DNA from: Paratinospora sagittata
Lineage: Eukaryota; Streptophyta; Magnoliopsida; Ranunculales; Menispermaceae
Direction of reading: 5' to 3'
Assembly: GCA_035771175.1 (NCBI GenBank)
Contig: CM069599.1
Location: 36,055,562-36,119,561, forward strand
Length of the DNA stretch: 64,000 nucleotides
In this document: positions 10,989 through 21,814 of the stretch, piece by piece
Layout of the letters: the number at the start of each line of letters is the position of its first letter
Numbering within the stretch: position 1 is the stretch's first letter
Translations under genes and position numbers: made by a program
The notes under the pieces: model-generated
The model's database searches: none
What the model saw: only the letters and a program-made list of their open reading frames with translations
Told to the model about the DNA's origin: nothing

Positions 10989-13037
10989 CTTCCTGCTCTT
11001 CAAATGGTAAAAGTCAATAAGATCATCTGGTTGTGCATGAGAAATTTGAGCCTTTGCTTTGATCTCCTCTGTTTCCCGTAACTGCTTATCTGCAAGCATA
11101 TTCACAAAACTTTCACGGCAAGACTGCAGCCATATCTTTCTAACCTCAACGCCAGTATTGCACAGCAACCTTATGCAAAGGACAATCCTATCATTTGAAT
11201 CATTGTCAATTGGGTGTGGAAGATATGAAGATTGTCCTAGTTGCAGCATGGAAACCATAATTAATAGAGCTTGAGTAGTGGGTTTATTCACTTCTGCTTT
11301 GGATGGTTGAACCTCTTCCAATCTCAAGATGAGCTTGGTCAGTGTACAAGCAACAACTGCTCCGAGGAAAAAGTCACCAGTAAGAATCAATGATCTCAAA
11401 TTCCCAGGAGAAGATAAAGATCCTTGAACAAGAGTAGGGGGAGAAATAGCAGTTTCTGACGCAGCACTCTGAGTAGCATAAGTCCCATCAGCAAGAATAG
11501 CTGGCCTTCTAGAGGAAACAGTGATAGAATTTACTTGTTGAGATGCTTTAGGAGCATTAGGGGCATCTGTATCCTCACTAACTGTGTAGAATGGAAGGTC
11601 CCCAAGACACTGCTTAATGGTAGCGATGCCACTCTCAACTTCAGAAAGTGAGAGACAGTACTCCCCAATGATCCAAAGGGCACAGGAACAAACCCTTGCA
11701 GCACGGATCTGATAGAAAGTATCCAACAGTCTAGTTATAATAGAAACCCTTAGTTTTGGGTTGGTTTCAATGATTTCCCGCACAAAAATAACAACATCAA
11801 TAGCAGAAGCCACATTGTTATCTCCCAAGAAATCCATCAAGAGATGAACCACTGTGCTTGCTACCTCAGGGAATTTGATTGCACAAGAATGTATTGCCTG
11901 GACAAGCATTTGCCGGTACTCGCCATTCTTCTCAAGTTCTGCACTCTGTGTCTTCACAACTTCCTTTTTCAGCGTAAGAACAACCTCATCTACATTACGA
12001 GGAGTTATCAGTTCAAGAGCAATGTCAATTGTCTTCCTTCGGATGTCAAGGTTTGGGCTTGAGAGTGCCCGAAGCACATCCATGATCATTTCAACCATGA
12101 TTTCTCTGTGAGAGGTTTTGAGCTCATTTAGTCTATCGAGCACAATAAGCTTAACATTGTTATCACTTTGAGAAAGTAGAAGCTGGCAGTAGGTATTAGC
12201 AGCAGCTCTGATAGCAGTGGGAGCCGATGAGAGAGAAACAAGCGTCCCGGCACATTCGTAGATAACAGCTGTCGACGGTGCATTCAACAACGATATGATA
12301 ATCTTAATGTATCTACCCTTCTCTGCTCTGTTTGTTCTGCAAACCTTGCTGATGAGTTCTAGCACAACCATCTGAAGCATCTCTCCCCAGTCAGAAACAC
12401 TATCGACATGTGTAAGCAGGTAATTAATAGCTCGATCTTGAGCACAAGTAAAGAGCATTAAGAAGGCGTTTCTCTTCGCAGAGGGGTCCTGCTCCGAAGA
12501 CAGTGCCTTCTCAATCATTTCCGGTGCATCGACAAGGAGCTGTTCCCCTTGCGGAAGCTTGTAGATCGCCATCACAGCAAGGATCGCATTTCTCCGAATA
12601 AACGGATGGCGATGCTCCAAATTAGCCAAAACCGACGGAATAAGTGGCTCAATAATTTCAGTCTCATTCAACCGGCATAAAAACCTAAGAGTTACGCCAC
12701 GAATGTACTCATTTGGATGCTGCAGATTATTCCTTAAGTTTTGACAAATCAGAATCATCTCCGGCAGAACTTTCCCCCTCGAATCTGTTTTGTCAATGAT
12801 CTCCAAATACAGAAGCAAAAGTTTCTGGATTGTATGATCTTCTGAGGGTAAAACGTACCTCACGATTGTGATGAAGAGCTGTGGCAGAGTTTCTCCGTTC
12901 AACAAAAGCATGATAGCTTTCTTCAAGGCGTCAACCTTAGAAGGAACATCGTTTCCTTCCAAAGCCTCCTTGATCTCGTTCGCGAGAGCAGGAGTGCCTT
13001 TATCAAAATGAATAAGCAGGGTACAAGATTTCTCCAT
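10989..13037 (-). CDS. coatomer subunit beta (beta-COP), 3' part missing
   Basis: Beta-COP is a subunit of the COPI coat that moves vesicles from Golgi to ER. The exon encodes 683 residues from MEKSCTLLIHFDKG to HLKSRK: an adaptin-type alpha-solenoid of HEAT-like repeats (about 20-530), a low-complexity linker with DAPNAPKASQQVN, and the start of the coatomer-beta C-terminal region. The start ATG is at 13037; upstream in-frame non-ATG codons lie in the 5' UTR. A 5' UTR intron is likely at 13074-13212 (donor GTACGT, acceptor TTTTCAG). The coding exon ends at a donor AAG|GTAAGG in phase 0; reading on gives an intron-encoded tail with a stop at 10875. Plant beta-COP is about 948 residues, so about 265 C-terminal residues, including the appendage, are absent here. 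The visible part is intact, which suggests a working gene cut by the gap rather than a pseudogene. Confidence 0.93.
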
Positions 13038-13104
13038 TTTTCCTTCACTTAATCCGATAATGGTTCTCGCTTTCTGAAAAGATCTGACACAATAAAACCC
13101 CAAC

Positions 13105-13113
13105 AAACCCTAA
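13105..13113 (+). promoter_or_regulatory. telo-box AAACCCTAA in beta-COP 5' UTR intron
   Basis: AAACCCTAA reads on the plus strand within the 5' UTR intron. Such telo-boxes are known near the start of many plant housekeeping genes. The neighbouring OSTC gene has one too. Confidence 0.45.
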
Positions 13114-13213
13114 ATTTCAGCATTACTACCGAGATCCAGTGAAACAGAAATCGTTTTTCGCAGTTGAAATTCGCCAAAATCAAATAGTAACATAGAGATC
13201 TAGAACACGTACC

Positions 13214-14369
13214 TTGTTAATTGCTAGAATAGAAACGAATTGTGTCCAGTTGAACAAGAGAGAATTCAAGCTTTGGTTCCGAACAACCGTAGCAGATCGA
13301 GTGTGAAAATTGCGAGAATTGCAGATCCTTGTAGAACGCGAACAGATTTGTTCTCAATTGTAGCTGAGTTGCGAACAGATCTGAAATCTCGAGCAACTTA
13401 AATCGATAGATCGAGACAAATGAGTGGCGAGCGATGTACAAACTAGAAATGCTCGAATGGCTGTCTCAGATCTGCATTTCCCTCTTCCTACACAGCGCGA
13501 GTGTTAAAGAAACGAAGGCGTGGGATATGGCAGGCATTATAGAAAAAAGTCTTGACTTTTTCGTAAATTTAGGAACCATTTGCTTCATTCCACACCCGAT
13601 TAAGTTTAGGCTTAAGCGCATATCCCACTCATTTAATTGTCTTAACAGGGCCTAAAAACGATAGAGATTGATTATCTAACCAAATAATAATAATAATAAT
13701 GTAATTAGGTATTTTATATCTAATACGAATCATAGACATAACTTTAAAAATAATATTTTCCAAAAACTTATTCTTTAGTATAATTAGAATATTATGTAGA
13801 GCTTCATATACAGAAGTACTAAATGACAATACAAATTATTTTGATGATAAATGAGAATGCTACTAATCAATTTGAATAACTTCATTTTTCTAAAAATCTC
13901 ATTTAAAATGCAAATTATTATTTATAATTTAAATAACAATTTAGACATCAAATTATAATTGAATTATGATGTGACAATATCATAATTATTAGAATTAGAT
14001 TTGATAACATTACTAAGCACAGCAATAGTGATTTCCATTTTTATCCATAGGCAATATCGTCATTTCAAAAGCTCACACCACAGAATGTCCAATACTTCCT
14101 ACAAACGTCAAATCTGATACAACACCGTCACTAAAAACTGCCACGAATACATAACCCAGATGGACGGAATCGTGGCAATATTTCAGCGCGTAATACAACA
14201 TCTCATTCTTTTCTACGAAGCAGTGGAACATTTCCCAGTCCTCTCAGTCCTAGCTCCTCCTCTCTCAATCAACAAACAAGAAGGTACAAATTAGATCTCA
14301 GATCAACGAAGCTCAAATCTGCAAAACCAGAAGAGCATCGATCTATAAACCCTAGAAATTTAGACAAAA
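13214..14369. promoter_or_regulatory. divergent promoter region between beta-COP and OSTC
   Basis: Beta-COP (minus) and OSTC (plus) are head to head with about 1.3 kb between start codons. The beta-COP 5' UTR exon begins at 13213 and runs upward, perhaps to about 13450; the OSTC 5' UTR probably begins near 14230-14290. The middle (13650-14050) is AT-rich with no coding sequence. No clear shared TATA was identified. Confidence 0.4.
14347..14355 (+). promoter_or_regulatory. telo-box AAACCCTAG in OSTC leader
   Basis: AAACCCTAG lies 15 bp before the OSTC start codon, inside the leader. It fits the telo-box consensus AAACCCTA common in plant genes of the translation and secretory machinery. Confidence 0.45.
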
Positions 14370-14885
14370 ATGCCTCCGAAATCCGAACCAGTCTCGAGTT
14401 CTGCTCCTTCGGATTCATTCAACTCCATCGATCCTCTATTCCACACCATACGAATCTTCCCTTACAGCTTCCTTCGCGTCCCTCGCATACGCCTGAAGCT
14501 CCCTTCGTTCTCTCTTCCCTCCGCCTTGACCGTGTACGCTCTGGTTCTCCTAACCTACTTCATGGTCGTCTCCGGCTTCGTGTACGACGTGATCGTCGAG
14601 CCTCCGGGCATCGGTAGCACTCAGGACAGAGCCACCGGCGCGGTTAGACCGGTCGTGTTCCTTCCCGGTCGTGTTAACGGTCAGTATATTATCGAGGGGT
14701 TATCTTCGGGCTTCATGTTCGTTCTTGGAGGTATCGGGATTGTTATGCTGGATCTCGCGTTCGATCGCAACCGTGCGAAGAGCGTTAAGGTCTCGTATGC
14801 TTCGGCTGGGTTTGCATCGGTTCTTTTTGCTTATATTATGAGTATGCTCTTTATTCGCATTAAGATCCCGGGCTATCTTGGATGA
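14370..14885 (+). CDS. oligosaccharyltransferase complex subunit OSTC (DC2-like)
   Basis: OSTC is a small membrane subunit of the ER oligosaccharyltransferase, which transfers glycans to asparagine during translocation. The single exon encodes 171 residues. A hydrophilic N-terminus (1-45) is followed by three membrane segments: about 52-72 (ALTVYALVLLTYFMVVSGF), 110-130 (GLSSGFMFVLGGIGIVMLDL) and 144-163 (YASAGFASVLFAYIMSMLFI), then the end RIKIPGYLG. The loop PPGIGSTQD is typical of the family. Length is slightly above the animal protein (about 149) because of the N-terminal tail. The first ATG sits after a C-rich leader with a telo-box. Coding GC is much higher than the surroundings. Arabidopsis has paralogues next to PIRL genes, as here. 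Confidence 0.93.
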   Translation: MPPKSEPVSSSAPSDSFNSIDPLFHTIRIFPYSFLRVPRIRLKLPSFSLPSALTVYALVLLTYFMVVSGFVYDVIVEPPGIGSTQDRATGAVRPVVFLPGRVNGQYIIEGLSSGFMFVLGGIGIVMLDLAFDRNRAKSVKVSYASAGFASVLFAYIMSMLFIRIKIPGYLG

Positions 14886-15114
14886 TTTTTCTTGCGTCGG
14901 AATGGCATTGTAATGTTTCGTGGAATTTTTGCATCTAAATGTTGTTTAGTGAAATCCAGGTTTTTCTTGCTTGGCGAGACACTTTGTTTTCTATTTAATA
15001 GAACACAATTGGATTGATCTTACTCATTTTGTGTTATTATTAATAGTCTTTTACGAGTATTTTTAAGGTTTGGTTATAGGTAACATGTACTGCACAAACA
15101 CATAGGGCAAAGTT

Positions 15115-15720
15115 CTCTCAACTCAACTTAATTAAGCCTTTGGGGTTGGCTAAATGACTTTGCTTTCTCCACTCCGCTCTATCAAGCACAAGTAGTTTTC
15201 TTTCTTAATTATCTCTATTCTCGTTACTATAGGTCTGTCTTCCTCTAATTCTATCATTATCATGGTTTGTTAATAGGTTATTCTTCTTAATTGGCACATC
15301 CAAAAGTTGTTGCATGTATCCAAACCTCCTTTGTCAATTTTCTCTCACTTTATTTATAATTGGGGTTACTTTTACCTTTTATCGAATATGTTCTCGAATC
15401 CATCTTAGCATTCACATTTCCGTTACACTTTGTTTGTTTACTTTTTTTTTTTTAATTACCCAACATTTTGTTCTATAAAGCATGACTAACCTAATAGCTG
15501 TTTTATAACTTTTCTTTTCAATTTCAATGGGATGCGTCAATCATATAATATTCCAAAAGAGCTCATCTAGTTAACTAATCCTTCTTTAATTATATAGTTC
15601 ACATCTTCATCTATTTCTCCTTCCTAATGAATAATAAATCCTAAATACCTAAAAAAAAATTACTCTTTGGTATCTCTTGGCTTTTGATCTTCACTGTTTC
15701 TCCATCTATGTTTCTATTTC
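15115..15720 (-). mobile_element. RTE-type LINE remnant, 3' part (copy 2)
   Basis: Colinear with copy 1 at 905-1930: both contain TTCTTAATTGGCACATCC, a block around CATGAYTGGCCTAA and AGTTCACATC..CATCTATTTCTCC. The minus strand carries the TTGAGTTGAGTT-type 3' tail near 15115-15130. It lacks the 400-bp MITE present in copy 1, giving the empty site. Frames are broken. Confidence 0.6.
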
Positions 15721-16368
15721 TACTAAAATTACATTTACTAGTGCACAATTCCTCTATCTAAACATGGAAGATTAGTAAATTAAGACTTGTGTCCTAAATT
15801 CAGTTTCTAGAGAAATGAAATGCAGTTGCAATTGTTTGTTTCTGTTTCCCTGGTGTCTGGCTTACAAACTGTGTTCAATCTTTCAGAGTTTAATGGAAAT
15901 GAGCATATGTTGCTTGTTATTTTGTTTTTGCTGTTATAGTTTGTTGAAGATGACATTTGCATATAGCGAATATACCTAAATTGAGGGTGTTAAATGGGTT
16001 AGCAGTAAGACTAGAAAGAATAAGGTTGCAAATGAAGTCCTTTCAGGAGTCTTTTTGGTACTCTGGGTGTGCTGATAAGATACAATAGCTCAAGTTTATT
16101 CATGTGAAATGAATTTCAAAGCATAGCATTGGTTTGAAGGTGTGAGTTTTACCTGAGGTGTTTTATTACTTTAACTTTATACTCTCTTGTCGAAAAAAAA
16201 AAAAAACAACAACAACAACACTATAACTTTACACTTAGCTGGACCCAAGATAAGTTGAAGGAGGAGGGTTGCATGAAGCTCTATTAAGTTGAGTTGGCCT
16301 GAATGAATGAAGTACTGTTGGTTAAACGTGTTAATTGTAAGATGAAGGAAAAATTGATTGGTTAGAGT
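15721..16368. other. AT-rich intergenic stretch
   Basis: No gene was recognised. A run of A and AAC triplets lies at 16193-16220 next to another short tail-like block (TTAAGTTGAGTTGG near 16285). Confidence 0.4.
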
Positions 16369-16425
16369 GTGGATTCATGTAGCTAACTCTATGAGGCTAG
16401 AAAAAGGCTTTGTTGAGTTGAGTTG
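16369..16425 (+). repeat. RTE LINE 3' tail fragment
   Basis: GTGGATTCATGTAGCTAACTC and AAAAAGGCTTTGTTGAGTTG, ending in GAGTTGA; nearly the same block as 2851-2894. Confidence 0.6.
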
Positions 16426-16489
16426 ATATTTGTTTGTAACGGCCAATGTGATCATTTATATGTTCTTTGACTCGTTCTTTCCCCCCCCA

Positions 16490-17357
16490 TGGTTCGAAAA
16501 TTTTTCGAAATTCGGCGAAATTTCATGAATTTTCTCCTTTTTTTTAACTACCAAAGTGTAAAGTGGATGTACAATAAAAAATGCAAAAATTTGCCAAAAT
16601 AATTCGTTAAAATTTGAGAAATTTTCTATTTTTCAATTCAAAAATGCAAAAAATCGATAAAATTCAACAAAATTCGACAGAGAAGTAAAAAAATATTATT
16701 TCATCAATAAAAAACAAAAAATACCAATAATTATGTATTATTTTCAACTTCATGAACCAACATAGCAATATAAATTTTAAAAAATAATTTAACAAGCTAA
16801 CAAATTATGTAGTTTAAAGGATATGCTTTACCAAAAAGAGAAGAAAAGAAGCCAAAAAAAAAAAAAAGAGTTGAAATAAGATAAAAACTTATAAATAAAT
16901 TAAAAGAATTCTCAAAATCATCTTCTTATAGTTAATTCTTATAAAACAAGATTAAAAAACAATACATTTAAATAATAAACTAATAAATTAAGCATGGTGG
17001 AACTCAAACTAGCAAAGTATATGGTCGAGAAGCAAGCCACCACAAAATTAAATTTCAAAACAAAGAAAAAGAATTAAGACCAAAAGCCGCCATTTCAAAT
17101 TCATCAACCCACTTAACAAGATTGATTTTGTTATGTCCTTTATTAGTATTTTTATGTGTTAAAAGTGTCTATTTATATTAGTTTTTAGTGTATACTACAA
17201 TAAATCTAGATATTTAAGCATATATGCAAAAATTTTCTAAACTTCTCTAGTTTAGTGGATTTTACTAAAATTCTCCATGTCGAATTAAACTTCTCTGAAT
17301 TAATTCTGATTTTCAAGTGACCAAAGTTAAGTCAAAATCGAATTTTCGATCCTTGTT
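16490..17357. mobile_element. non-coding element with inverted ends (about 0.87 kb)
   Basis: The left end CATGGTTCGAAAATTTTTCG (16488-16507) and the reverse of the right end, CAAGGATCGAAAATTCGATT, are imperfect inverted repeats. Both sides abut TTCCCCCC runs (left TTTCCCCCCCC, right TTCCCCCC), which may be the target duplication. The interior is very A-rich with no coding sequence. It behaves like a MITE or deletion derivative of a TIR transposon; the superfamily is unclear. Confidence 0.5.
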
Positions 17358-17989
17358 CCCCCCTTTTCTTGTTCTCTTTACTACACATATGTATTCTCTT
17401 AAAATATATTGCTTATTTATATCTTTTCAAAGTTTTTTGAACGACTAGTAAATGTTTTCTATAGCCATTTAAAGAGAAATCTGAAAGGATCTGTTTGCAT
17501 GCTATTAAAATTTTATTTGATGTTAAGCTTCTCATATAATTATAGAAGTTAAGGACACCCAATGAAATTGCTCACTTCATATCATTGTTGATTGATTGTG
17601 ACAATTATTTTGAATTGTCAAATTATTTGAGGACAAGCAACATGAATGACCAACCAAGTAATTACCTACAGTTGAGAGATATATGTGTTGCATGTGAAAG
17701 ATAAAAAACTTCTACAATGGGCAATATATCATAAAAATTGGATTTTACAACTTCTTCAAGTAATGCTTGCTTTCTCCCTTTGAGAACTCTTGTCTATTAT
17801 CCAATGGGATTTAACATCCTAATGCTACTCATCCCTGCCAGATGTCATGCATCACCAGCGTTTTATGCCCATCAACCCAAATTCTCTTTTGACATGCTGG
17901 CATGCCTATGATTGTGAAGGTCAATGGCAATGATTGATACCATGACTTGCTAACAGATTATATGTTATCACTATTGATATTTTTTGTTA
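17358..17989. other. AT-rich intergenic stretch
   Basis: No gene or recognisable repeat. Confidence 0.4.
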
Positions 17990-18240
17990 TTTTGATTCAC
18001 TCATTTTTGTTATCTTAATTAGAGATGAAGTTATGCATCTGAACTTAAGAGCACTAATTACGAATAGAATAAGAGAAACTTGACTAAGTTGTTGTGGCCA
18101 TGTGAGATAGAGAACAAAGATCGCCTGGTGAAAATATGTAATCTGTCAATGTTGAAGGCATCAATAGGATATAGGAAGGTTGGAATTGACTTCACTTGGA
18201 ATAACAAGGAAAGTATGGTGCCCTTGATCTAAAAGAAAAT
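17990..18240 (+). pseudogene. possible RTE LINE fragment (C-terminal part)
   Basis: Broken frames give I-R-D-E-V, then RIRET, a stop and CCGHVR, which weakly follow the RTE end pattern IRNExI..KMRExRLRWFGHV. Heavily decayed; the call rests on the GHV context and the presence of other copies. Confidence 0.35.
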
Positions 18241-18488
18241 AGCCTTTGAGATACTTGTATGTCGGAATAAGACTTGTGTAGCTAAATTTGAGTACTTGAA
18301 CCGAAGTATTATATTAATGTTGATGTTGAAACAATGGCCTTGGGCTGCCAAGTATAATCTATTATGTTAATTTCTGTAAGTTAACTCTATTTGACATACT
18401 TATGGTCTCAATATTATAAAATCTTCCAACTTTGCTATAATTAGATGATTCTTGTTGTGACTTTGCTAACTTTAGTTCTTTAACTTAA

Positions 18489-18648
18489 GGGAGGGCCTTG
18501 ATAGTGGTTGAGTTTGCTCTATTGTGACTTGGAGGTCATGGGTTAAATCCGGAAACAACCTCTCATTTGTGGAGGTAAGGTTGTGTTCATTTGCCCTTCC
18601 AAGAATCTCATAATAGCAGGAGCCTTTTACACTGTGTGCGCCCTTTTT
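18489..18648 (+). mobile_element. Au-type SINE, copy 2
   Basis: The 160-bp body has GACTTGGAGGTCATGGGTTA (box B region), GGTAAGGTTGTGTTCATTTG, CCCTTCCAAGAATCTCATAA and an end AGCAGGAGCCTTTTACAC..GTGTGCGCCC plus poly-T, the landmark order of Au SINEs. TTTAACTTAA is repeated directly on both sides (18479-18488 and 18649-18658). Confidence 0.85.
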
Positions 18649-19109
18649 TTTAACTTAATCTCTGTTTAACATTCATTATTGTAAGTTTTTGGGTGATTGT
18701 TCTTGCATGCCTTTTCTTTATGTTTTGAGTATTTAATTTTCCTCTTAAAAATGCTAATGTTACTTATAACTTGTAAGTTATAAGTTTCCACTTCTTGCAG
18801 CCACTGTGCCAAAAAAAGGTTGATAATAATAGATGCATAAATCTACCAACAGTACACAAAGCCTTGCCCAATTTTAGGAGTTGGTTACGTTAATCTTGTC
18901 TAGCCATTTGACTTTTATATAGATCACATTTCTTTTTTATACTATAGGCCTTAGTTAATTTTGGTATTTCATATATGTATATATACTTAGTTATTGCGAT
19001 CACAATTTGTGTCGGTAAGATCTAGGGTGTGCATGGGTTGATTTCACCCAAAAAACAGTCTTTCTGGATCCCTTTGGTTGGGAAATGTCACCACCATCAA
19101 ACCTGACCA

Positions 19110-19720
19110 ATTAAAATATTACTAAAAGAAAGGCTACTTTGATATGAAGGATTTGGATTCAAGTTATCAAATCCTTGGTATACAAATTGTTTGCAAATTG
19201 TAATAGAATGGCTAGAAAGCTTTTGCTTTTCTCAAAAACATACATTAGAAATGTACTTCCAAGATTTAACATGGATAACGAAAAAATCATTTAGGTGTTT
19301 GCTTATGAACCATTTCAAGGTTAATGATGACCAACGCCTCTCAACTAGAAGTGAGAAGGAAAAGATGGCAAACCTTCCTATGCTTTAGAAGTTGAGAATT
19401 TGATGCAGGTCGTGATTTTTACCAGGTCTAACATTAGATACGCAACTGGTGCAGTCAAAAGATTTCTTTGCTAATTTCGTCAAAGAGCATTGCGCAACAA
19501 TGAACGGATTATGATTATTTAGAGGTTTTTTTTGTGGTAAGTATATGTTTGGAGGTAATAAATTAGTGTTAGTGAGCTATATAGATGCAAATTTACCAGG
19601 AGCTATAGATTTTAAGAAGCCAACATTTGGGCATCTATTTAGTATTTAATATTTATAGGTTGACCGTGGTCTAAACAATCATAGTTGCAAAAGTGTAGTG
19701 TTCTATCTACCATAATGGTA
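19110..19720 (+). pseudogene. Ty1-copia reverse transcriptase/RNase H remnant
   Basis: Successive frames give Y-F-D-M-K-D-L-like sequence and QILGIQI (19140-19185), FSQKHTLEMYFQD (19220-19265), LLMNHFKVNDDQRLST (19300-19350), KEKMANLP, FVKEHCATMNGL (19475-19510) and GGNKLVLVSYIDANLPGAID (19550-19610). This follows the copia order MKDLG..ILGMxI..LSQKxYI..HFKLS..SVGSLMYA..GKEHW..LRYLRGT..GYxDADxAGD. Stops and indels break the frame. No LTRs were found. Confidence 0.65.
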
Positions 19721-20177
19721 TGGTATATTGTTGCAGAAAGTTGCTTGAAAATGCTAATGATAGAAAGGTTTCTCTAAGAGTTATCATTGTAGAAAGAATT
19801 GCAACTTGAATGAAAAGCATAAAAAAGATCCATAATAACAGAAATGGTGTGGAGACTAAACACTATGACTAAGACATCCCTATTCATAAACATTAAGTTT
19901 GTTGCAATCTTGCAAGTTTGGGTAGGACATATCCTTTTTCATGATCATGAGAGGAAGATTTATGTGAAACGTACAAAACCAAAAAGGAAGAGTTTACATG
20001 AGGGGGCTTTGAACCCTCACATCTCCGTTTCCACTCTTTCACGTCATTTCCAACTATAATTGTTTCTTTCTAGATAGTGAATTGTAAAGGGGGGAAAAAG
20101 TGTTTGTTAACTCTAGAAATCGTTGAACCCCAAAAGAAAAGAAAAAAAAAATATCTAGTAATCGTGAGTATTAGAGA

Positions 20178-20222
20178 AACTCAACTCAACTAAGCCTTTT
20201 CCTTATTACATTGGGTTGGCAT
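20178..20222 (-). repeat. RTE LINE 3' tail fragment
   Basis: CTCAACTCAACTAAGCCTTT and TCCTTATTACATTGGGTTGG: the reverse form of the tail block. Confidence 0.55.
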
Positions 20223-20489
20223 TCATAGTAGATCTGATGAGTTTTACGTTAGTTGTCAACTACCTAACACAACCCTCCTCCTTTACCCGGGCTTTGGATC
20301 AACTGCGGCGGAGTTAGCTTTTGGGTACTTGTGAAGATTCTCCACAATGTGCACAAGTCTCCTTTTCCAAAAGTTTGATTTTTTATGATTTTTTCAAAGC
20401 CTGTATGATTGACACTAGGTAATTGATTATGTGGAAATTTGTAACTTATTATTTTCGTGGATGGACTTAGACAAGTGTCTCATAGTTTT

Positions 20490-20703
20490 GTTTTTTGTTT
20501 TTTTTTTTTTTTTTTTTTTGAGAAGATACTATGTTAGTAATTAGTTGTATAACCAGCTTCATCACCAGATCTCACTTTCGGAAAGGTATTGGGCCCGTTC
20601 TTGACCCATTAATCTCCCTCACCCTAGTAGTGAGGCAGTGACAAGAGTTGAACTTAGAACCTTTGAGTTCTAAAGCCACCTCTTTACCAACTCCATGTTG
20701 TTG
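20490..20703 (-). mobile_element. tRNA-derived SINE with 15-bp target duplication
   Basis: A 15-bp sequence, GTGTCTCATAGTTTT, is repeated exactly at 20475-20489 and 20704-20718. Between them, read on the minus strand, are a tRNA-like head (TGGTAAAGAGGTGG as box A, GGTTCTAAGTTCAACTC as box B), a body and a poly-A tail (the poly-T at 20490-20519). This is a clear retroposition signature, and the perfect duplication suggests it is the youngest SINE here. Confidence 0.85.
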
Positions 20704-20718
20704 GTGTCTCATAGTTTT

Positions 20719-21765
20719 TACCCTTCATATTAGAGGGGTTTTCTCCATGTAGATAAATATTTAGTGTTCTTGTTTTCTTGACTATTTATGTTTTGTGGTT
20801 TGCGTGCTTGGTTTCTTTTAAATTTACATTGGTGGGAAAAGAGTTAGAACTTAGAATTCTGTCTTCATGCAGAGAGGGGAAGAAGTAGTGTAGTTTTGTT
20901 GGTGTGGAGGGAGGAGGAGGTATGTGTCATTTGTGATTTGCAATGCATCTCTTAATAGAAAGGGCTGCTGCGTTCAGAGCATAGTTAAATCTGGAGATGG
21001 GTTTCCTTGGTTCATTTATGATGGACTCTCTTAGCATCATTTTCTTAAAACTTTAGCTTGAGTGAGGCACTTGTTTTAACCACTCAGTAGGATCCTGGCA
21101 CTGAAGTTATAGCATAATCTAGATGCAGTTGAAACCTTGAAATAATCTTGAAGGTGAACCCCTGTGAAAGTTAGCTGTGTGGACACAGGCACAGGCTATG
21201 CCATTTTCTCAATCATTATAATTTGCTATCTCTAATAGATCTGTTCACTTGCAGTTTTGATCTTTTGATGATGATGCTTCTAAATCCTAACTCTGATTTT
21301 ACGATATTTGTCCTCAGCACATGGACGATTGTTGCTCATCCTGATTAGGTATTGAGGTGCGCATTCAAAAGATACTCAATATCCTTCACTTGTGAAGTTT
21401 GGTAGTTAAAATTCTTCCTTTACACCCATTGAATTATAAAGATGGTTTTAGGAATTTAAAAAAAAAAAAAAAGAGGGTTGCTTGAATGAATATATATTTG
21501 TTTGATTGATGGTGTAATGGGTAATGTGGCAAATGATTTTCATTTAAAATTCTTGTGCTGATTATCGTGTCCCACTATGGTTTTAGGAATTCACAACATT
21601 TCTTTATATGATCTAATTCCAACATTTTTATTGAAGTATTTCATTAGCTTGAGTATCTTATTCCTTGTTGAGGATATTATTTCTTATTTTAGTGAATAGC
21701 CTATTGGGAATTCGTAGAATTTAAGGAATGATTCCGGTGGCATTTGCTACCTTCTTATCATAAAT
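20719..21765. other. AT-rich intergenic stretch
   Basis: No gene was recognised on either strand. Confidence 0.4.

Positions 21766-21811
<46 letters not shown>
21766..21811 (+). repeat. (TA)n(TG)n compound microsatellite
   Basis: About seven TA units followed by fifteen GT units. Confidence 0.95.

Positions 21812-21814
<3 letters not shown>

Noticed and set aside
11059..12111. Plus-strand open frames across the beta-COP exon
   Set aside because: Shadows of the strongly coding minus strand.
13038..13106. Upstream extension of beta-COP from a TTG codon
   Set aside because: It crosses a likely intron acceptor at 13074 and has no ATG; plant beta-COP starts at MEKSC.
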